A stretch of DNA of 64,000 nucleotides, from assembly GCF_018141545.1 (NCBI RefSeq), contig NZ_CP064357.1, forward strand, positions 186,001 to 250,000, written 5' to 3'. The translations under genes and the position numbers were made by a program. The stretch's first letter is position 1. Each line of letters begins with the position of its first letter. The DNA is from Miltoncostaea oceani (GTDB lineage Bacteria > Actinomycetota > Thermoleophilia > Miltoncostaeales > Miltoncostaeaceae). Positions 8,122 through 16,241 of this stretch are shown in pieces. The notes under the pieces were generated by a model. It worked only from the letters and a program-made list of their open reading frames with translations. It was not told the DNA's origin and did not search any database.

Positions 8122-10208
8122 GCGTCACCCCCGGAACCCGCATCGGCTCCTACATTGTCGAGGCGCCCCTCAGCTCCGGCGGTAGCGTCGAGCGGTGGAC
8201 CGCCTCCGGCGGCGGAGGTGATCGCAGCGTGGTGTTGATGGTCGTGCGCCTGCCCGAGGACCCCGTCGAGCGAGAGCAGACGCGCGAGACGTTGCGCCGG
8301 GTCGCCGCGGTCGAACACCCCGGACTCCTACCGGTCTACGAGGCCGGTGAATCCGGCGACGATGCCTGGGCGGCGGTTCGGGCGACCGGGGGCCGCACCC
8401 TCGCCGACGGGCGGGACGTCTCGCGGGAGGCGGCGGCGCGCATCCCCGCGACCCTGCGCTCGGCGGTCGATGCCCTCGCCGCCGCCGGACTCGCGCCGAG
8501 TGCCGTCGCCCCCGCGGATGTCCTGGTCGACGGGGAGCGGGCCTACCTGATCCCGGCGGACCACCTCGCCGGCGACGACACCGGCCCCGCCCACGCGGAC
8601 ATCGACCGCCTCCCCATCCCGACCCGCCCAGGTCGCCGCCGGCCGCTGCTCATCGCCGCGGTCGTCGCCGCCGTCGTCCTGATCGGTGTCGCCGTGTTCG
8701 CGTTCTCGCAGTCGGCGGGTGACGAGGCCCCAGCGCCGTCGCCGACGGCGAGCGTGGCTGGACGGATCCCCCTCGGGATCAGCGAACCCGGGGCCATCGC
8801 GGTGGACGACACCTCCGTCTGGGTCGCGAGCGAGCGCGGCATCGTGCGCGTCGACGTCGCGACCCAGACGCCGATCGGTGCGCCGCTTTCGCTCGAACCG
8901 GTGCTCGGACCCGACGCGATGATCGCCCACGACGGCTCCCTCTACCTCGCACGTGAGGCGGACGTCGTGCGCGTCGCACCCGAGACGGGGCGGATTTTGG
9001 CGCGCCGGCCCCTTCAGGGTGCGATCGGGCTCGTCGTCTCCGGTGATTCACTGTTCGTCAGCGTCCAGAGGGGCGCCGCGGCGGGCCGGGTCGTCGAGTT
9101 GGCCGCGGATGACCTCACCCCGATCCGCTCGACGGAGATCTCGGGTGCGAATCCGCTGAGCATCGAGGCGACCGACGGGGGCGTCTGGGCGGTCAACCAG
9201 GCGTCGGGGACCGCCGAGCTCGTCACCGACGAGGGAGTCGCCCCCGTCTACGTCGGCGCCGAGCCGGTCGGTGGGGCCGCCTCAGCGGAGGTGATGTGGG
9301 TCGCCAGCCCACGCGACGGACTCGTCATGTCTCTCTCTGACGACCCCACCATCGACCGGGTCGTCCACATCGACGGTGCACCGGTGTTCCTCTCACCGGC
9401 GCAGGACGGGGAGGTCTGGATCTGGGATCCGGCCGCCCTCCGGTTGACCCGCATCGATGCGGGGGGTGGGTTCGTCGGCACGCCGCTCGACATCGACCAG
9501 ACGGCCGGCGACGTGATCCCCGGCCCGATCGTCTCTGGCCCGGATTCGGTCTGGCTCGTCCTCGGCGGGGACCTCCTCCGCGTGCGTCCCGCTCAGGATG
9601 ACCCGGGGGTGGGTGAGGGCCCCGCACTGGCACCGGGGGATCTGGTCGCCGGTCCGACGCGGGACAACGGGTCCCGGGTCCGTGCCTCCGGCTTCGCCCT
9701 CCCGGTGTCCCTCGTGGTCCCGAGCGCCGGCTGGTTCCATGAACTGCCGGGGCAGGCGGACGCCATCTCCCTGCGGTGGTCCGCGCTACCGACCGAACGC
9801 GAGGCGGTCGTCGCGATCGACACGCCGACCCGGCTCTTCGACGGCCGCGGGGGCGTCCGACGCGTTCGCACGGTCGATGAAGCTCTGGAGGCGATCCAGC
9901 AGAACCCGGTCCTCCGGGCGGGGCCGGCGACCCCGGTCAGCCTCGCCGGCACCGAGGGCGTCACGCTCGATGTGAGTGCCCTCCCCTCCGAGCGGTTCGT
10001 CCCCCTCTGCGGGGCGCCCTGCGCCCCGTTCTATCCGCTCGCGGATGCCACGGTGATCGTCGAGCCGCGCACCCCACTCCGGGTTACCCTCCTGGAGGGG
10101 GGAGACGGGAGGGTGATCCTTGTCAGCCGCCCGGCAGGACGCTTCGGCGCCGACTTCCAACGCGAGAGCGCGCAGATCATCGAGTCCCTGCAACTCGAGG
10201 GCCAGTGA
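8118..10208 (+). CDS. Degenerate protein kinase / TM / beta-propeller membrane protein (paralogue 2)
   Basis: 696 residues, paralogous to the protein at 1393-3537 over its whole length. The kinase-like N-terminus (IGSYIVEAPLSSGG..., VEHPGLLPVYEAGESGDDAW) has Met where the ATP-binding Lys belongs. The HRD and DFG positions read PSAVAPADVLV and IPADH. A TM helix lies at about 176-198, followed by propeller blades (VWVASERGIVRVD and similar) and the shared C-terminal domain (FALPVSLVVPSAGWFHELPG...) with a CGAPCAPFYPL cysteine pair. Two copies bracket the active kinase/cyclase, so they may be binding partners or substrates. ATG overlaps the upstream stop (ATGA). Confidence 0.8.
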   Translation: MSVTPGTRIGSYIVEAPLSSGGSVERWTASGGGGDRSVVLMVVRLPEDPVEREQTRETLRRVAAVEHPGLLPVYEAGESGDDAWAAVRATGGRTLADGRDVSREAAARIPATLRSAVDALAAAGLAPSAVAPADVLVDGERAYLIPADHLAGDDTGPAHADIDRLPIPTRPGRRRPLLIAAVVAAVVLIGVAVFAFSQSAGDEAPAPSPTASVAGRIPLGISEPGAIAVDDTSVWVASERGIVRVDVATQTPIGAPLSLEPVLGPDAMIAHDGSLYLAREADVVRVAPETGRILARRPLQGAIGLVVSGDSLFVSVQRGAAAGRVVELAADDLTPIRSTEISGANPLSIEATDGGVWAVNQASGTAELVTDEGVAPVYVGAEPVGGAASAEVMWVASPRDGLVMSLSDDPTIDRVVHIDGAPVFLSPAQDGEVWIWDPAALRLTRIDAGGGFVGTPLDIDQTAGDVIPGPIVSGPDSVWLVLGGDLLRVRPAQDDPGVGEGPALAPGDLVAGPTRDNGSRVRASGFALPVSLVVPSAGWFHELPGQADAISLRWSALPTEREAVVAIDTPTRLFDGRGGVRRVRTVDEALEAIQQNPVLRAGPATPVSLAGTEGVTLDVSALPSERFVPLCGAPCAPFYPLADATVIVEPRTPLRVTLLEGGDGRVILVSRPAGRFGADFQRESAQIIESLQLEGQ

Positions 10209-10293
10209 CGCTCTCCGGCCGGTGTTGGCTGCCGGCAATGCCATGCGCTGATGACTCGCGTCGCACCCGGTGCTCTGCGAGGATCGCGGCGCC

Positions 10294-10878
10294 GTGGCCC
10301 CCACCGTCTCCGCCCACGTGATCGGGCTCCTGGCCGACCTGAGTGATCCCGGGAGCGGCGTCGGGACGGGCTCCGCGGCCGCCGCGGTCGGCGCGATCGC
10401 CGCAAGCGCACTCCAAGGGGTCGCCCGGGGGTCGCTCGATGAGTGGAGCGAAGCAGGTGGGTCGGCGGCGCAGGCGGAGGCGCTCGCTGCCCGGCTCGCG
10501 TCACTCGCCGTCGAGAACGACGAGGCGTACCGGCAGGCGCGGGCCGCCCTCGAGGGCGAGTTGCCGACCGGCGATCAGGGCCGCCGTGACTTCACCCTCG
10601 CGCAGGTGCTCGACACCTCCGCCCGTGTCCCGGGGCGCATCGCCGCCGCCGCGGCCGACGTCGCCGAGCTCGCGGAGAGCCTCGCGGGCCACGCACTCGA
10701 CCGACTCCGTCCCGACGCACGCGCATCGGGGGTCCTCGCCGCGGCCGCCGCCGATGTCGCAGCCCAACTGGTCGAAGTGAACCTCGGTGAGCGAGCGGAT
10801 GGTGCCCTGCGCTCCGCGGCGCGCGCATCCGTGGCGCGCGCCCGTCAGGCATGCGTGCGAACGGGCGGATGCACGTGA
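10294..10878 (+). CDS. Cyclodeaminase/cyclohydrolase-family protein
   Basis: About 194 residues, all-helical and Ala-rich. The N-terminal PGSGVGTGSAAAAVGAIAASALQGVARGS matches the P-G-G-G-S-A-A-A-L-x-G-A-L signature of the formiminotransferase-cyclodeaminase C-terminal family, which acts on tetrahydrofolate derivatives. LPTGDQGRRDFTLAQVLDTSARVPGRIA resembles the following helix pair (P..E..A.V...A). Many short members have no assigned substrate, and its role in a signalling operon is unclear. GTG 10294 is preferred (gagg about 11 bp upstream); GTG 10270 is possible. The stop overlaps the next start (GTGA 10875-10878). Confidence 0.75.
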   Translation: MAPTVSAHVIGLLADLSDPGSGVGTGSAAAAVGAIAASALQGVARGSLDEWSEAGGSAAQAEALAARLASLAVENDEAYRQARAALEGELPTGDQGRRDFTLAQVLDTSARVPGRIAAAAADVAELAESLAGHALDRLRPDARASGVLAAAAADVAAQLVEVNLGERADGALRSAARASVARARQACVRTGGCT

Positions 10879-11411
10879 GTGGCCCGCCGGCGACGGCCCC
10901 CGCCGACGCGGAGATCGTGCGGCGCTGCCTCTCCGGTGAACAAGCCGCATGGTCGGAGCTGGTCGAGCGGTACAACCGCTACGTCTACGCCATCTGCACC
11001 CAGGCGTACCGCCTCTCCCCGCATGACTCCGAGGACGTCTTCCAGGAGACCTTCGCCCGCGTCTATGAGCACCTCGGCCGGCTCAAGGACCCGGATGCAC
11101 TGCGGCCCTGGATCGGCCAGGTCACACGTCGGTTGTGCGTCGACCGGATCCGGAGCTCCGGCCGGGAGGTTGTCAGCGAGGACCTCGAGCCGGTCGAGGC
11201 CGACGAGACGATCGCCCGGCTCGATGAGGCGCTCGGGGTGCATCAGGCCCTCTCCGGCCTGCCGGAGCACTGTCAGGAGGTCCTCGACCGATTCTTCTGC
11301 CGTGATCAGAGCTACCACGAGATCGGGGAGGCCCTCTCCATCCCGTCGGGGACGATCGCGAGCCGCATCTCGCGGTGCCTGGTCCGCCTACGCGCCATCT
11401 ACTCGGCGTGA
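10875..11411 (+). CDS. ECF-type RNA polymerase sigma factor
   Basis: About 178 residues. Region 2 is clear (AWSELVERYNRYVYAICTQAYRL, DSEDVFQETFARVYEHL, LRPWIGQVTRRLCVDRIR), followed by a short linker and region 4 (LSGLPEHCQEVLDRFFCRDQSYHEIGEALSIPSGTIASRISRCLVRLR). Length fits a minimal ECF sigma factor. No anti-sigma factor is recognisable next to it; the membrane pseudokinases or the protease downstream could serve that role, but this is speculation. GTG 10875 overlaps the upstream stop; ATG 10869 or 10851 are alternatives. It overlaps the subtilase gene by GTGA. Confidence 0.9.
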   Translation: MSGPPATAPADAEIVRRCLSGEQAAWSELVERYNRYVYAICTQAYRLSPHDSEDVFQETFARVYEHLGRLKDPDALRPWIGQVTRRLCVDRIRSSGREVVSEDLEPVEADETIARLDEALGVHQALSGLPEHCQEVLDRFFCRDQSYHEIGEALSIPSGTIASRISRCLVRLRAIYSA

Positions 11412-12271
11412 GTGGCGAGGCCCCATCGCCGCCCGCAGGCGACGTTGACGCTGACCTGCGCGAGCTCCCGGCCTGGAGCCTCCCGGCCGAGGTGGAGGCC
11501 CACGCGGCGCGCATCCCCCCGCTGCCCGGCCGCATCGACGCCGAGGTCGCCTGGGGCGGCTCCGATGGATCCGGTGTCCGGGTCTGCGTCCTCGACTCGG
11601 GTGTCGACGCCGACCATCCCGCCGTCGCCCCCGTGGCGGAGGCCTGGTCGATCACCGAAGGCGAGGAGGGGGTCTTCCAGTTCTCACCCGACACGGCGGG
11701 TGATGCCTGTGGCCACGGCACCGGGTGCTGCGGCATCGTCCGCCGGCTCGCCCCCGGCTGTGAGCTGATCAGCGTGAAGGTCCTCCCCGACGGCTTCACC
11801 GGGTCGGGCGCCATGATGCTCGCCGGGTTGCGCTTCGCGATCGAGCGCGGCTACGAGGTCATCAACATGAGCCTGTCGACGAGCCGTCCCGAGTTCGTCG
11901 GCCTACTCCACGACCTCGCCGACACCGCCTACTTCGGGCGTTCCCTCATCGTCGCCTCCGCCCACAACCTGCCGGTCGAGAGCTACCCGTGGCGCTTCGC
12001 CTCGGTGATCTCCGTCGGCAGCCACGAGCGCGATGATCCGGAGCTGATCGTCGCCAACGGATCCCCACCGGTCGAGTTCTTCGCCCGCGGGGTCGCGGTA
12101 GAGGTGCCATGGCCGGGCGGGGCGATGATCACCGCAACCGGGAACTCGTTCGCCACCCCACACGTCTCAGGGCTATGCGCCCGCATCCTCTCCAAGCACC
12201 CCGGACTCACACCGTTCCAGGTGAAGACCGTGCTCACCGCCGCCTCCGGCGGTGTCGGGGCGCCGCGATGA
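11408..12271 (+). CDS. Subtilisin-like serine protease (S8) without signal peptide
   Basis: 287 residues. Catalytic triad visible: Asp63 (VLDSGVDADHP), His103 (GHGTGCCGI) and Ser247 (GNSFATPHVSG). INMSLST and LIVASAHN mark the usual substrate-binding strands. There is no signal peptide or long pro-domain, only about 50 residues before the fold, so it probably acts inside the cell. That short N-terminus contains AEVEAHAARIPP (residues 27-38), very like the ETEAHAxR units of the protein at 3614. Such a segment could occupy the active site as a self-inhibitor or mimic a substrate. Intracellular subtilases commonly mature peptide precursors. GTG 11408 overlaps the sigma-factor stop; ATGA overlap with the GAF gene. 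Confidence 0.9.
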   Translation: MSGEAPSPPAGDVDADLRELPAWSLPAEVEAHAARIPPLPGRIDAEVAWGGSDGSGVRVCVLDSGVDADHPAVAPVAEAWSITEGEEGVFQFSPDTAGDACGHGTGCCGIVRRLAPGCELISVKVLPDGFTGSGAMMLAGLRFAIERGYEVINMSLSTSRPEFVGLLHDLADTAYFGRSLIVASAHNLPVESYPWRFASVISVGSHERDDPELIVANGSPPVEFFARGVAVEVPWPGGAMITATGNSFATPHVSGLCARILSKHPGLTPFQVKTVLTAASGGVGAPR

Positions 12272-12906
12272 GCAGGGACGGTGAGCTACGCGCCGCGGTC
12301 GCAGCCGCCGCGCTCGGTGCTGATGAGGCCCACCGTGAGCTACTCGACTCGGTCGTCCAGACCGCCCGGGCGATCTTCGGTGCGCGGGCGTCGTCGGTGT
12401 TCCTCCTCGATGAACCGGCAGGGGAGTTGGTCTTCGCCGCCGTCTCGGGGGAGGGGGAGGCCGACCTGATCGGTCGTCGCTTCCCCGCAGGCACCGGCAT
12501 CGCGGGATTCACACTCGCGAGCCGTCAGCCCCTCGTCCTCGACGACGTCTCCCGCGACCCCCGCTTCTCCCGCGCCGCCGCCGAATCCACGGGCTACGTC
12601 CCACGCGGGTTGATGTCGGTCCCCCTCCTACGCGGCGACCGGGCGATCGGGGTGCTGCAGGTGCTCGACCGCCAGGCCGGTCGCTTCGGCCTGGCGGAGA
12701 TGGAACTGCTCGGCCTCTTCGCCGGCCAGGCCGCCGCCGCCCTCGACGTCCTCGAGCGGGCCCGCCGCGCGCGGGCGGTCCTCGACGACGGCGACGACCG
12801 GTTGGCCGCGGTCGCCCGGCTCGCCGAGGCCCTCGATCGGACGGGCGGCCGCCGGGGGGACGCCGCCGACCGGCTGCTCGCCGCACTCGGGGACCTGATG
12901 CGATGA
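12268..12906 (+). CDS. GAF-domain sensor protein
   Basis: 212 residues. A single GAF domain (about 20-165) is recognisable from ELLDSVVQTARAIFGARASSVFLLD, GTGIAGFTLASRQPLVLDDVSRDPRF and MSVPLLRGDRAIGVLQVLD. No kinase, cyclase or phosphodiesterase output domain follows; the C-terminal 45 residues are a helical tail. GAF domains bind cyclic nucleotides or other small ligands, so this could read the cAMP made by the cyclase encoded at 4174. That link rests on neighbourhood only. Last gene of the coupled run (ATGA at 12268). Confidence 0.85.
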   Translation: MSRDGELRAAVAAAALGADEAHRELLDSVVQTARAIFGARASSVFLLDEPAGELVFAAVSGEGEADLIGRRFPAGTGIAGFTLASRQPLVLDDVSRDPRFSRAAAESTGYVPRGLMSVPLLRGDRAIGVLQVLDRQAGRFGLAEMELLGLFAGQAAAALDVLERARRARAVLDDGDDRLAAVARLAEALDRTGGRRGDAADRLLAALGDLMR

Positions 12907-12929
12907 CGCGAGCGCCTCACCGCGACCAC

Positions 12930-12952
12930 AGGGGGCGCCTCGCGCGCCCCCT
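12930..12952 (+). terminator. Hairpin downstream of the large operon
   Basis: Perfect 9-bp stem (agggggcgc / gcgccccct) with a 5-nt loop, 23 bp after the GAF gene. No T-run follows, so termination strength is uncertain. Confidence 0.5.
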
Positions 12953-13041
12953 CGGATCGCCCGCGCCTTCGGGTCCCGGGTCCGTTCCCCCCGGCCTGAC
13001 TTACGAGGGAAGATTTCTCCCGGCGGCCGCGTCATGATCGT

Positions 13042-13314
13042 GTGGTCGTGACCGCACCCCATTCCGAGGAGACCCTCGCGCGGGCCCTGCGCGCCCTCCC
13101 TGCAGCGCCCGATGGCTGGGTCGCCGCAGCGAAGGAGCTGCCGGCCCTGCGGGCGAGTCTCGACGGGCTGGTGGAGCGGGCCGAGTCCGACGCCGCGTTC
13201 CGTGCCGAGGTCCTCTCCGACCTCGAGGCCGCCGTACGCGCAGCGGGGCTCACCCCCGAGCCGACCACTCTGGCCGCGCTCCGGGCCCGCCTTGGGGGCG
13301 GGCCGCCCGAGTAG
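13042..13314 (+). CDS. Small helical protein of unknown function
   Basis: 90 residues, predicted all-helical (ETLARALRALPAAPDGWVAAAKELP..LDGLVERAESDAAFRAEVLSDLEAAVRAAG). I do not recognise a named family. No TM segment or Cys. It ends 6 bp before the metallo-beta-lactamase-fold gene, and the three genes 13042-15803 probably form one transcript. Start GTG 13042 or GTG 13048. Confidence 0.6.
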   Translation: MVVTAPHSEETLARALRALPAAPDGWVAAAKELPALRASLDGLVERAESDAAFRAEVLSDLEAAVRAAGLTPEPTTLAALRARLGGGPPE

Positions 13315-13320
13315 GGGCGG

Positions 13321-14127
13321 GTGCGGGTCCACATCCTCGGGGTGCGTGGCTCCACGCCGGCCCCGGGGCCGGACTTCACCCGCATCGGTGGGGCGACGAG
13401 CTGCGTCGCGATCGCCGAGGACGATGACGCGCCGACGCTGGTACTCGACGCGGGCACCGGCATCCGCAGCCTGGACGCTCTGCTCGGCGGCGCCCCCTTT
13501 CGCGGGGCGCTCGCCCTCACCCACCTCCACTGGGACCACCTGACGGGCCTGCCGTTCGCGACGTCCCTCGACCATGAGGGCTCGATGACGGAGATCCTGG
13601 TGCCATCCGAAGGCGATGAACCGGTGGCGCTCCTCGATCGGATGATCGGGCCGCCGTTCTTTCCGATCGGCGTCGGAGACCTCGAAGGCCGGCACGCGAT
13701 ACGCGAGCTGACCACCGGTGTCCGGGAGATCGGCGGCCTCCGGCTCGAGTGCCGTTGGCTGCCTCACGGCCGCTCGAAGGCCCTGGGTATGAGGGTCGAC
13801 GATGGCCGGTCCTGCGTCGCGTACCTCCCCGATCACGACGGGCGGGCTCCGGGTGATGACGCGCTGGCGCTCTGCCGCGAGGTGGACGTCCTCCTGCATG
13901 ACGCCCACTTCGCCCCGGGGCAGGAGGATGCCGCCGCCCGGGCCGGGCATTCGACGGCCGGCCAGGCGGTCGCACTCGCCCGGGCCGCCGGCGCGCGGAG
14001 GCTGCTGCTCACCCACCACCACCCCGACCGCACCGACGACGAGGTCCTCGCGATCGCGGCGACGAGCGCGAGTGGCGACCTCCTCGTCGAGCCTGCCCGG
14101 CAGGGGATGACGGTGCGACTCGGATGA
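13321..14127 (+). CDS. Metallo-beta-lactamase-fold hydrolase
   Basis: 268 residues. The metal motif THLHWDH sits near residue 70, after the strand LVLDAGTGIR. Later metal ligands are likely in YLPDHDG, LLHDAHF and LLTHHHPDR. The start (MRVHILGVRGSTPAPGPDFTRIGGATSCV) resembles the cyclic phosphodiesterase/RNase Z-like branch rather than true beta-lactamases. A phosphodiesterase acting on a cyclic nucleotide or phosphonate-type ester is plausible; the substrate is unknown. The downstream transporter with a cyclic-nucleotide-binding domain overlaps it by ATGA (14124). Confidence 0.85.
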   Translation: MRVHILGVRGSTPAPGPDFTRIGGATSCVAIAEDDDAPTLVLDAGTGIRSLDALLGGAPFRGALALTHLHWDHLTGLPFATSLDHEGSMTEILVPSEGDEPVALLDRMIGPPFFPIGVGDLEGRHAIRELTTGVREIGGLRLECRWLPHGRSKALGMRVDDGRSCVAYLPDHDGRAPGDDALALCREVDVLLHDAHFAPGQEDAAARAGHSTAGQAVALARAAGARRLLLTHHHPDRTDDEVLAIAATSASGDLLVEPARQGMTVRLG

Positions 14128-15803
14128 GCGGCATCGGCCGAGCCCTCAGGGAGGCGCGCGCGGCACTCGGTGCGGTCGCCGCGAACCCCGGGCTGCGCCG
14201 CCTCCAGGTCGCCTGGGGTTCGTCGGTCTTCGGTCAATGGTTCTACAACGTCGCCCTCGGGGTCTTCGCCTTCCAAGCGGACGGCGCGTCGGGGGTCGCC
14301 TTGGTCGCGTTGGTGCGCTTCGGCCTCAGCGGCGTCCTCGCACCGTTCACCTCCCTGCTCGGCGACCGCCTGCCGCGGCGCGCCCTGATGATCGGGTCCG
14401 ACCTCCTGCGCGCCGCGGCGATGGCGGGGATGGCGCTCGCGGCGACCGTCGACGCCCCGGCGGTCGTCGTCTACGCGCTCGCGGTCGTCGTCACCGTCGC
14501 CTCGACGGCCTTCCACCCCGCCGAGGCGGCGATGCTGCCGGGCCTCGCTCGCACCCCCGAGGAACTCACGGCCGCGAACGTCGTCTCGGGAACCCTCGCC
14601 AACGTCGCGGGGCTCGCCGGCCCGGCCCTCGGCGGCCTCCTCTTCGCCGCCGCCGGCGCCGAGGTCGTCTTCGCCGTCACCGCGGTCACGTTTCTCGCCT
14701 CCGCCTCCGTCCTGGTCGGCGTGGCCGAACCGGACCGCTCACTGGCGGAACCGGACGGCTCTGGCGCCGGAGAACCGGCGGGGGTGATGCGGGCCGCCCT
14801 CGCCGGCTTCGTAGCGGTGCGTCGTGACGGGCGTCTCCGGGTGATCATTGGCCTCTACGCCGCGAGCGCCCTCACATGGGGGGCGTTGTCGGTGATCGTC
14901 GTGGTGCTCGCCCTCGAGGACCTGGACATGGGTGAACAGGGGGTCGGTTATCTGCTCGGGGCGATCAGCCTCGGCGGCCTGATCGGCGGCGCCGGAGCTG
15001 CGCTCCTCGCCGGCGGCCGGCATCTCGCCCGCGCCCTCGGGGTGAGCACCCTCGTCTGGGGACTACCTTTGGTGCTGATCGCTGCCCTGATCGAGCCGTG
15101 GATGGCGCTCGTCGCCCTCGCGATCCTCGGTGTCGGAGAGTCGCTGATCGAGGTGACGACCCTCACCCTCCTCCAGCGCGCCGTGCCCGATGAGGTGCGC
15201 GCCCGGGTCTTCGGCGTGCTCGAGAGCGTCACGGTCGGGGCCCTCGCGATCGGCGCGGCGGTGGCGGCGCCGCTCCTCTCCGGACTCGGGACCCGCGGCG
15301 CCCTCCTCGTCACAGGACTGCTACTCCCCGGTCTCGCGCTCGCCGTCCTGCCGCGCCTCGCGGCGATCGACCGGGAGACCAGTGTCCCGACGACCGAGTT
15401 GGAGCTGCTTGGCGGCGTCCCACTCTTCGCGCCCCTGCCGTCCCCCGTCCTCGAGGGCCTCGCCGGGCGGCTCCGCGTCGTGCATGTCGCGGCGGGAGAG
15501 GAGGTCGTGCGCCAGGGCGAACCGGGCGACATCTTCTACATCGTCGAGGAGGGGACACTGGGCGTGGCCAGAGACGGGGCGCCGCTGCGTGATCTCGGCC
15601 CCGGGGACTTCTTCGGCGAGATCGCCCTGCTGCGCGCGATCCCCCGCACCGCGACCGTGACCGCCGCCTGCGCGACGACCCTGAGGGCCCTGCGTGGCGA
15701 CGAGTTCGTCGCCGCCGTCACCGGGCACGCCGAGAGCGCCGAAGCCGCCGACGCCGTCGTCGACACGCGACTCACGTTCCGCGGCCCGCAGGGCGTCGCC
15801 TGA
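14124..15803 (+). CDS. MFS transporter with C-terminal cyclic-nucleotide-binding domain
   Basis: 559 residues. About 400 residues form a 12-helix MFS exporter of the enterobactin-exporter/drug-efflux type (FGLSGVLAPFTSLLGDRLPRRALMIGSDLLRA). After the membrane part comes LELLGGVPLFAPLPSPVLEGLAGRL, then a cyclic-nucleotide-binding domain: EEVVRQGEPGDIFYIVEEGTLGV and GPGDFFGEIALLRAIPRTATV, with the GEIALL..PRTATV phosphate-binding cassette intact. Transport may be gated by cAMP, possibly from the cyclase encoded 6 kb upstream. The transported compound is unknown. Confidence 0.9.
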   Translation: MSGIGRALREARAALGAVAANPGLRRLQVAWGSSVFGQWFYNVALGVFAFQADGASGVALVALVRFGLSGVLAPFTSLLGDRLPRRALMIGSDLLRAAAMAGMALAATVDAPAVVVYALAVVVTVASTAFHPAEAAMLPGLARTPEELTAANVVSGTLANVAGLAGPALGGLLFAAAGAEVVFAVTAVTFLASASVLVGVAEPDRSLAEPDGSGAGEPAGVMRAALAGFVAVRRDGRLRVIIGLYAASALTWGALSVIVVVLALEDLDMGEQGVGYLLGAISLGGLIGGAGAALLAGGRHLARALGVSTLVWGLPLVLIAALIEPWMALVALAILGVGESLIEVTTLTLLQRAVPDEVRARVFGVLESVTVGALAIGAAVAAPLLSGLGTRGALLVTGLLLPGLALAVLPRLAAIDRETSVPTTELELLGGVPLFAPLPSPVLEGLAGRLRVVHVAAGEEVVRQGEPGDIFYIVEEGTLGVARDGAPLRDLGPGDFFGEIALLRAIPRTATVTAACATTLRALRGDEFVAAVTGHAESAEAADAVVDTRLTFRGPQGVA

Positions 15804-16241
15804 AGCTCATCGCCCGCTCGCATCCGGCCTGCTGAAACCCCGGTTCGCTTCGGGTCCTTCGCCTTTGGCGGTGGAGTGCGGCAGGAGAGAGGGCCGATCG
15901 GCTGAGCCGGGCGGGGGCGTGATCCACCAGCGAAGCCGGCTCCGACCGCCGGTGAGGAACGACGGCGAGCGCAACCCCAACCCCAACAGCATGGCCTAGG
16001 ACGCTGGTGCAGTCCGACTCCCTGGCCCGCTGACTGCCTGCCATCGCGAGCCGTGTCGGTGTTGCCCCGCCCGACCGCCGCGAGTCCGCCGTCGACTGGT
16101 TCCCCCTGCGGCTCCGACTGTTCTCCACCGGTCTTCACGCGCGGTGGCCCCCACGGCTCGCGCGGGAAGATCCCGGTGAGCGGCACCGTCATGGGAGCAA
16201 TTCACACACCCGGGCTGACAGCCCGAACAGAGGAGGTTCCC
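15804..16241. other. Gene-free stretch upstream of secreted-protein genes
   Basis: No convincing ORF. A short hairpin (cgggct/agcccg, 16211-16225) lies just before the Shine-Dalgarno aggagg (16231-16236) of the next gene and could affect its translation. The promoter of the 16242-17889 cluster is probably here, but no clear -35/-10 pair is seen. Confidence 0.5.

Noticed and set aside
12628-14022. 464-codon minus-strand frame across the GAF, small and hydrolase genes
   Set aside because: Spans three well-supported plus-strand genes and an intergenic hairpin; low-complexity composition.
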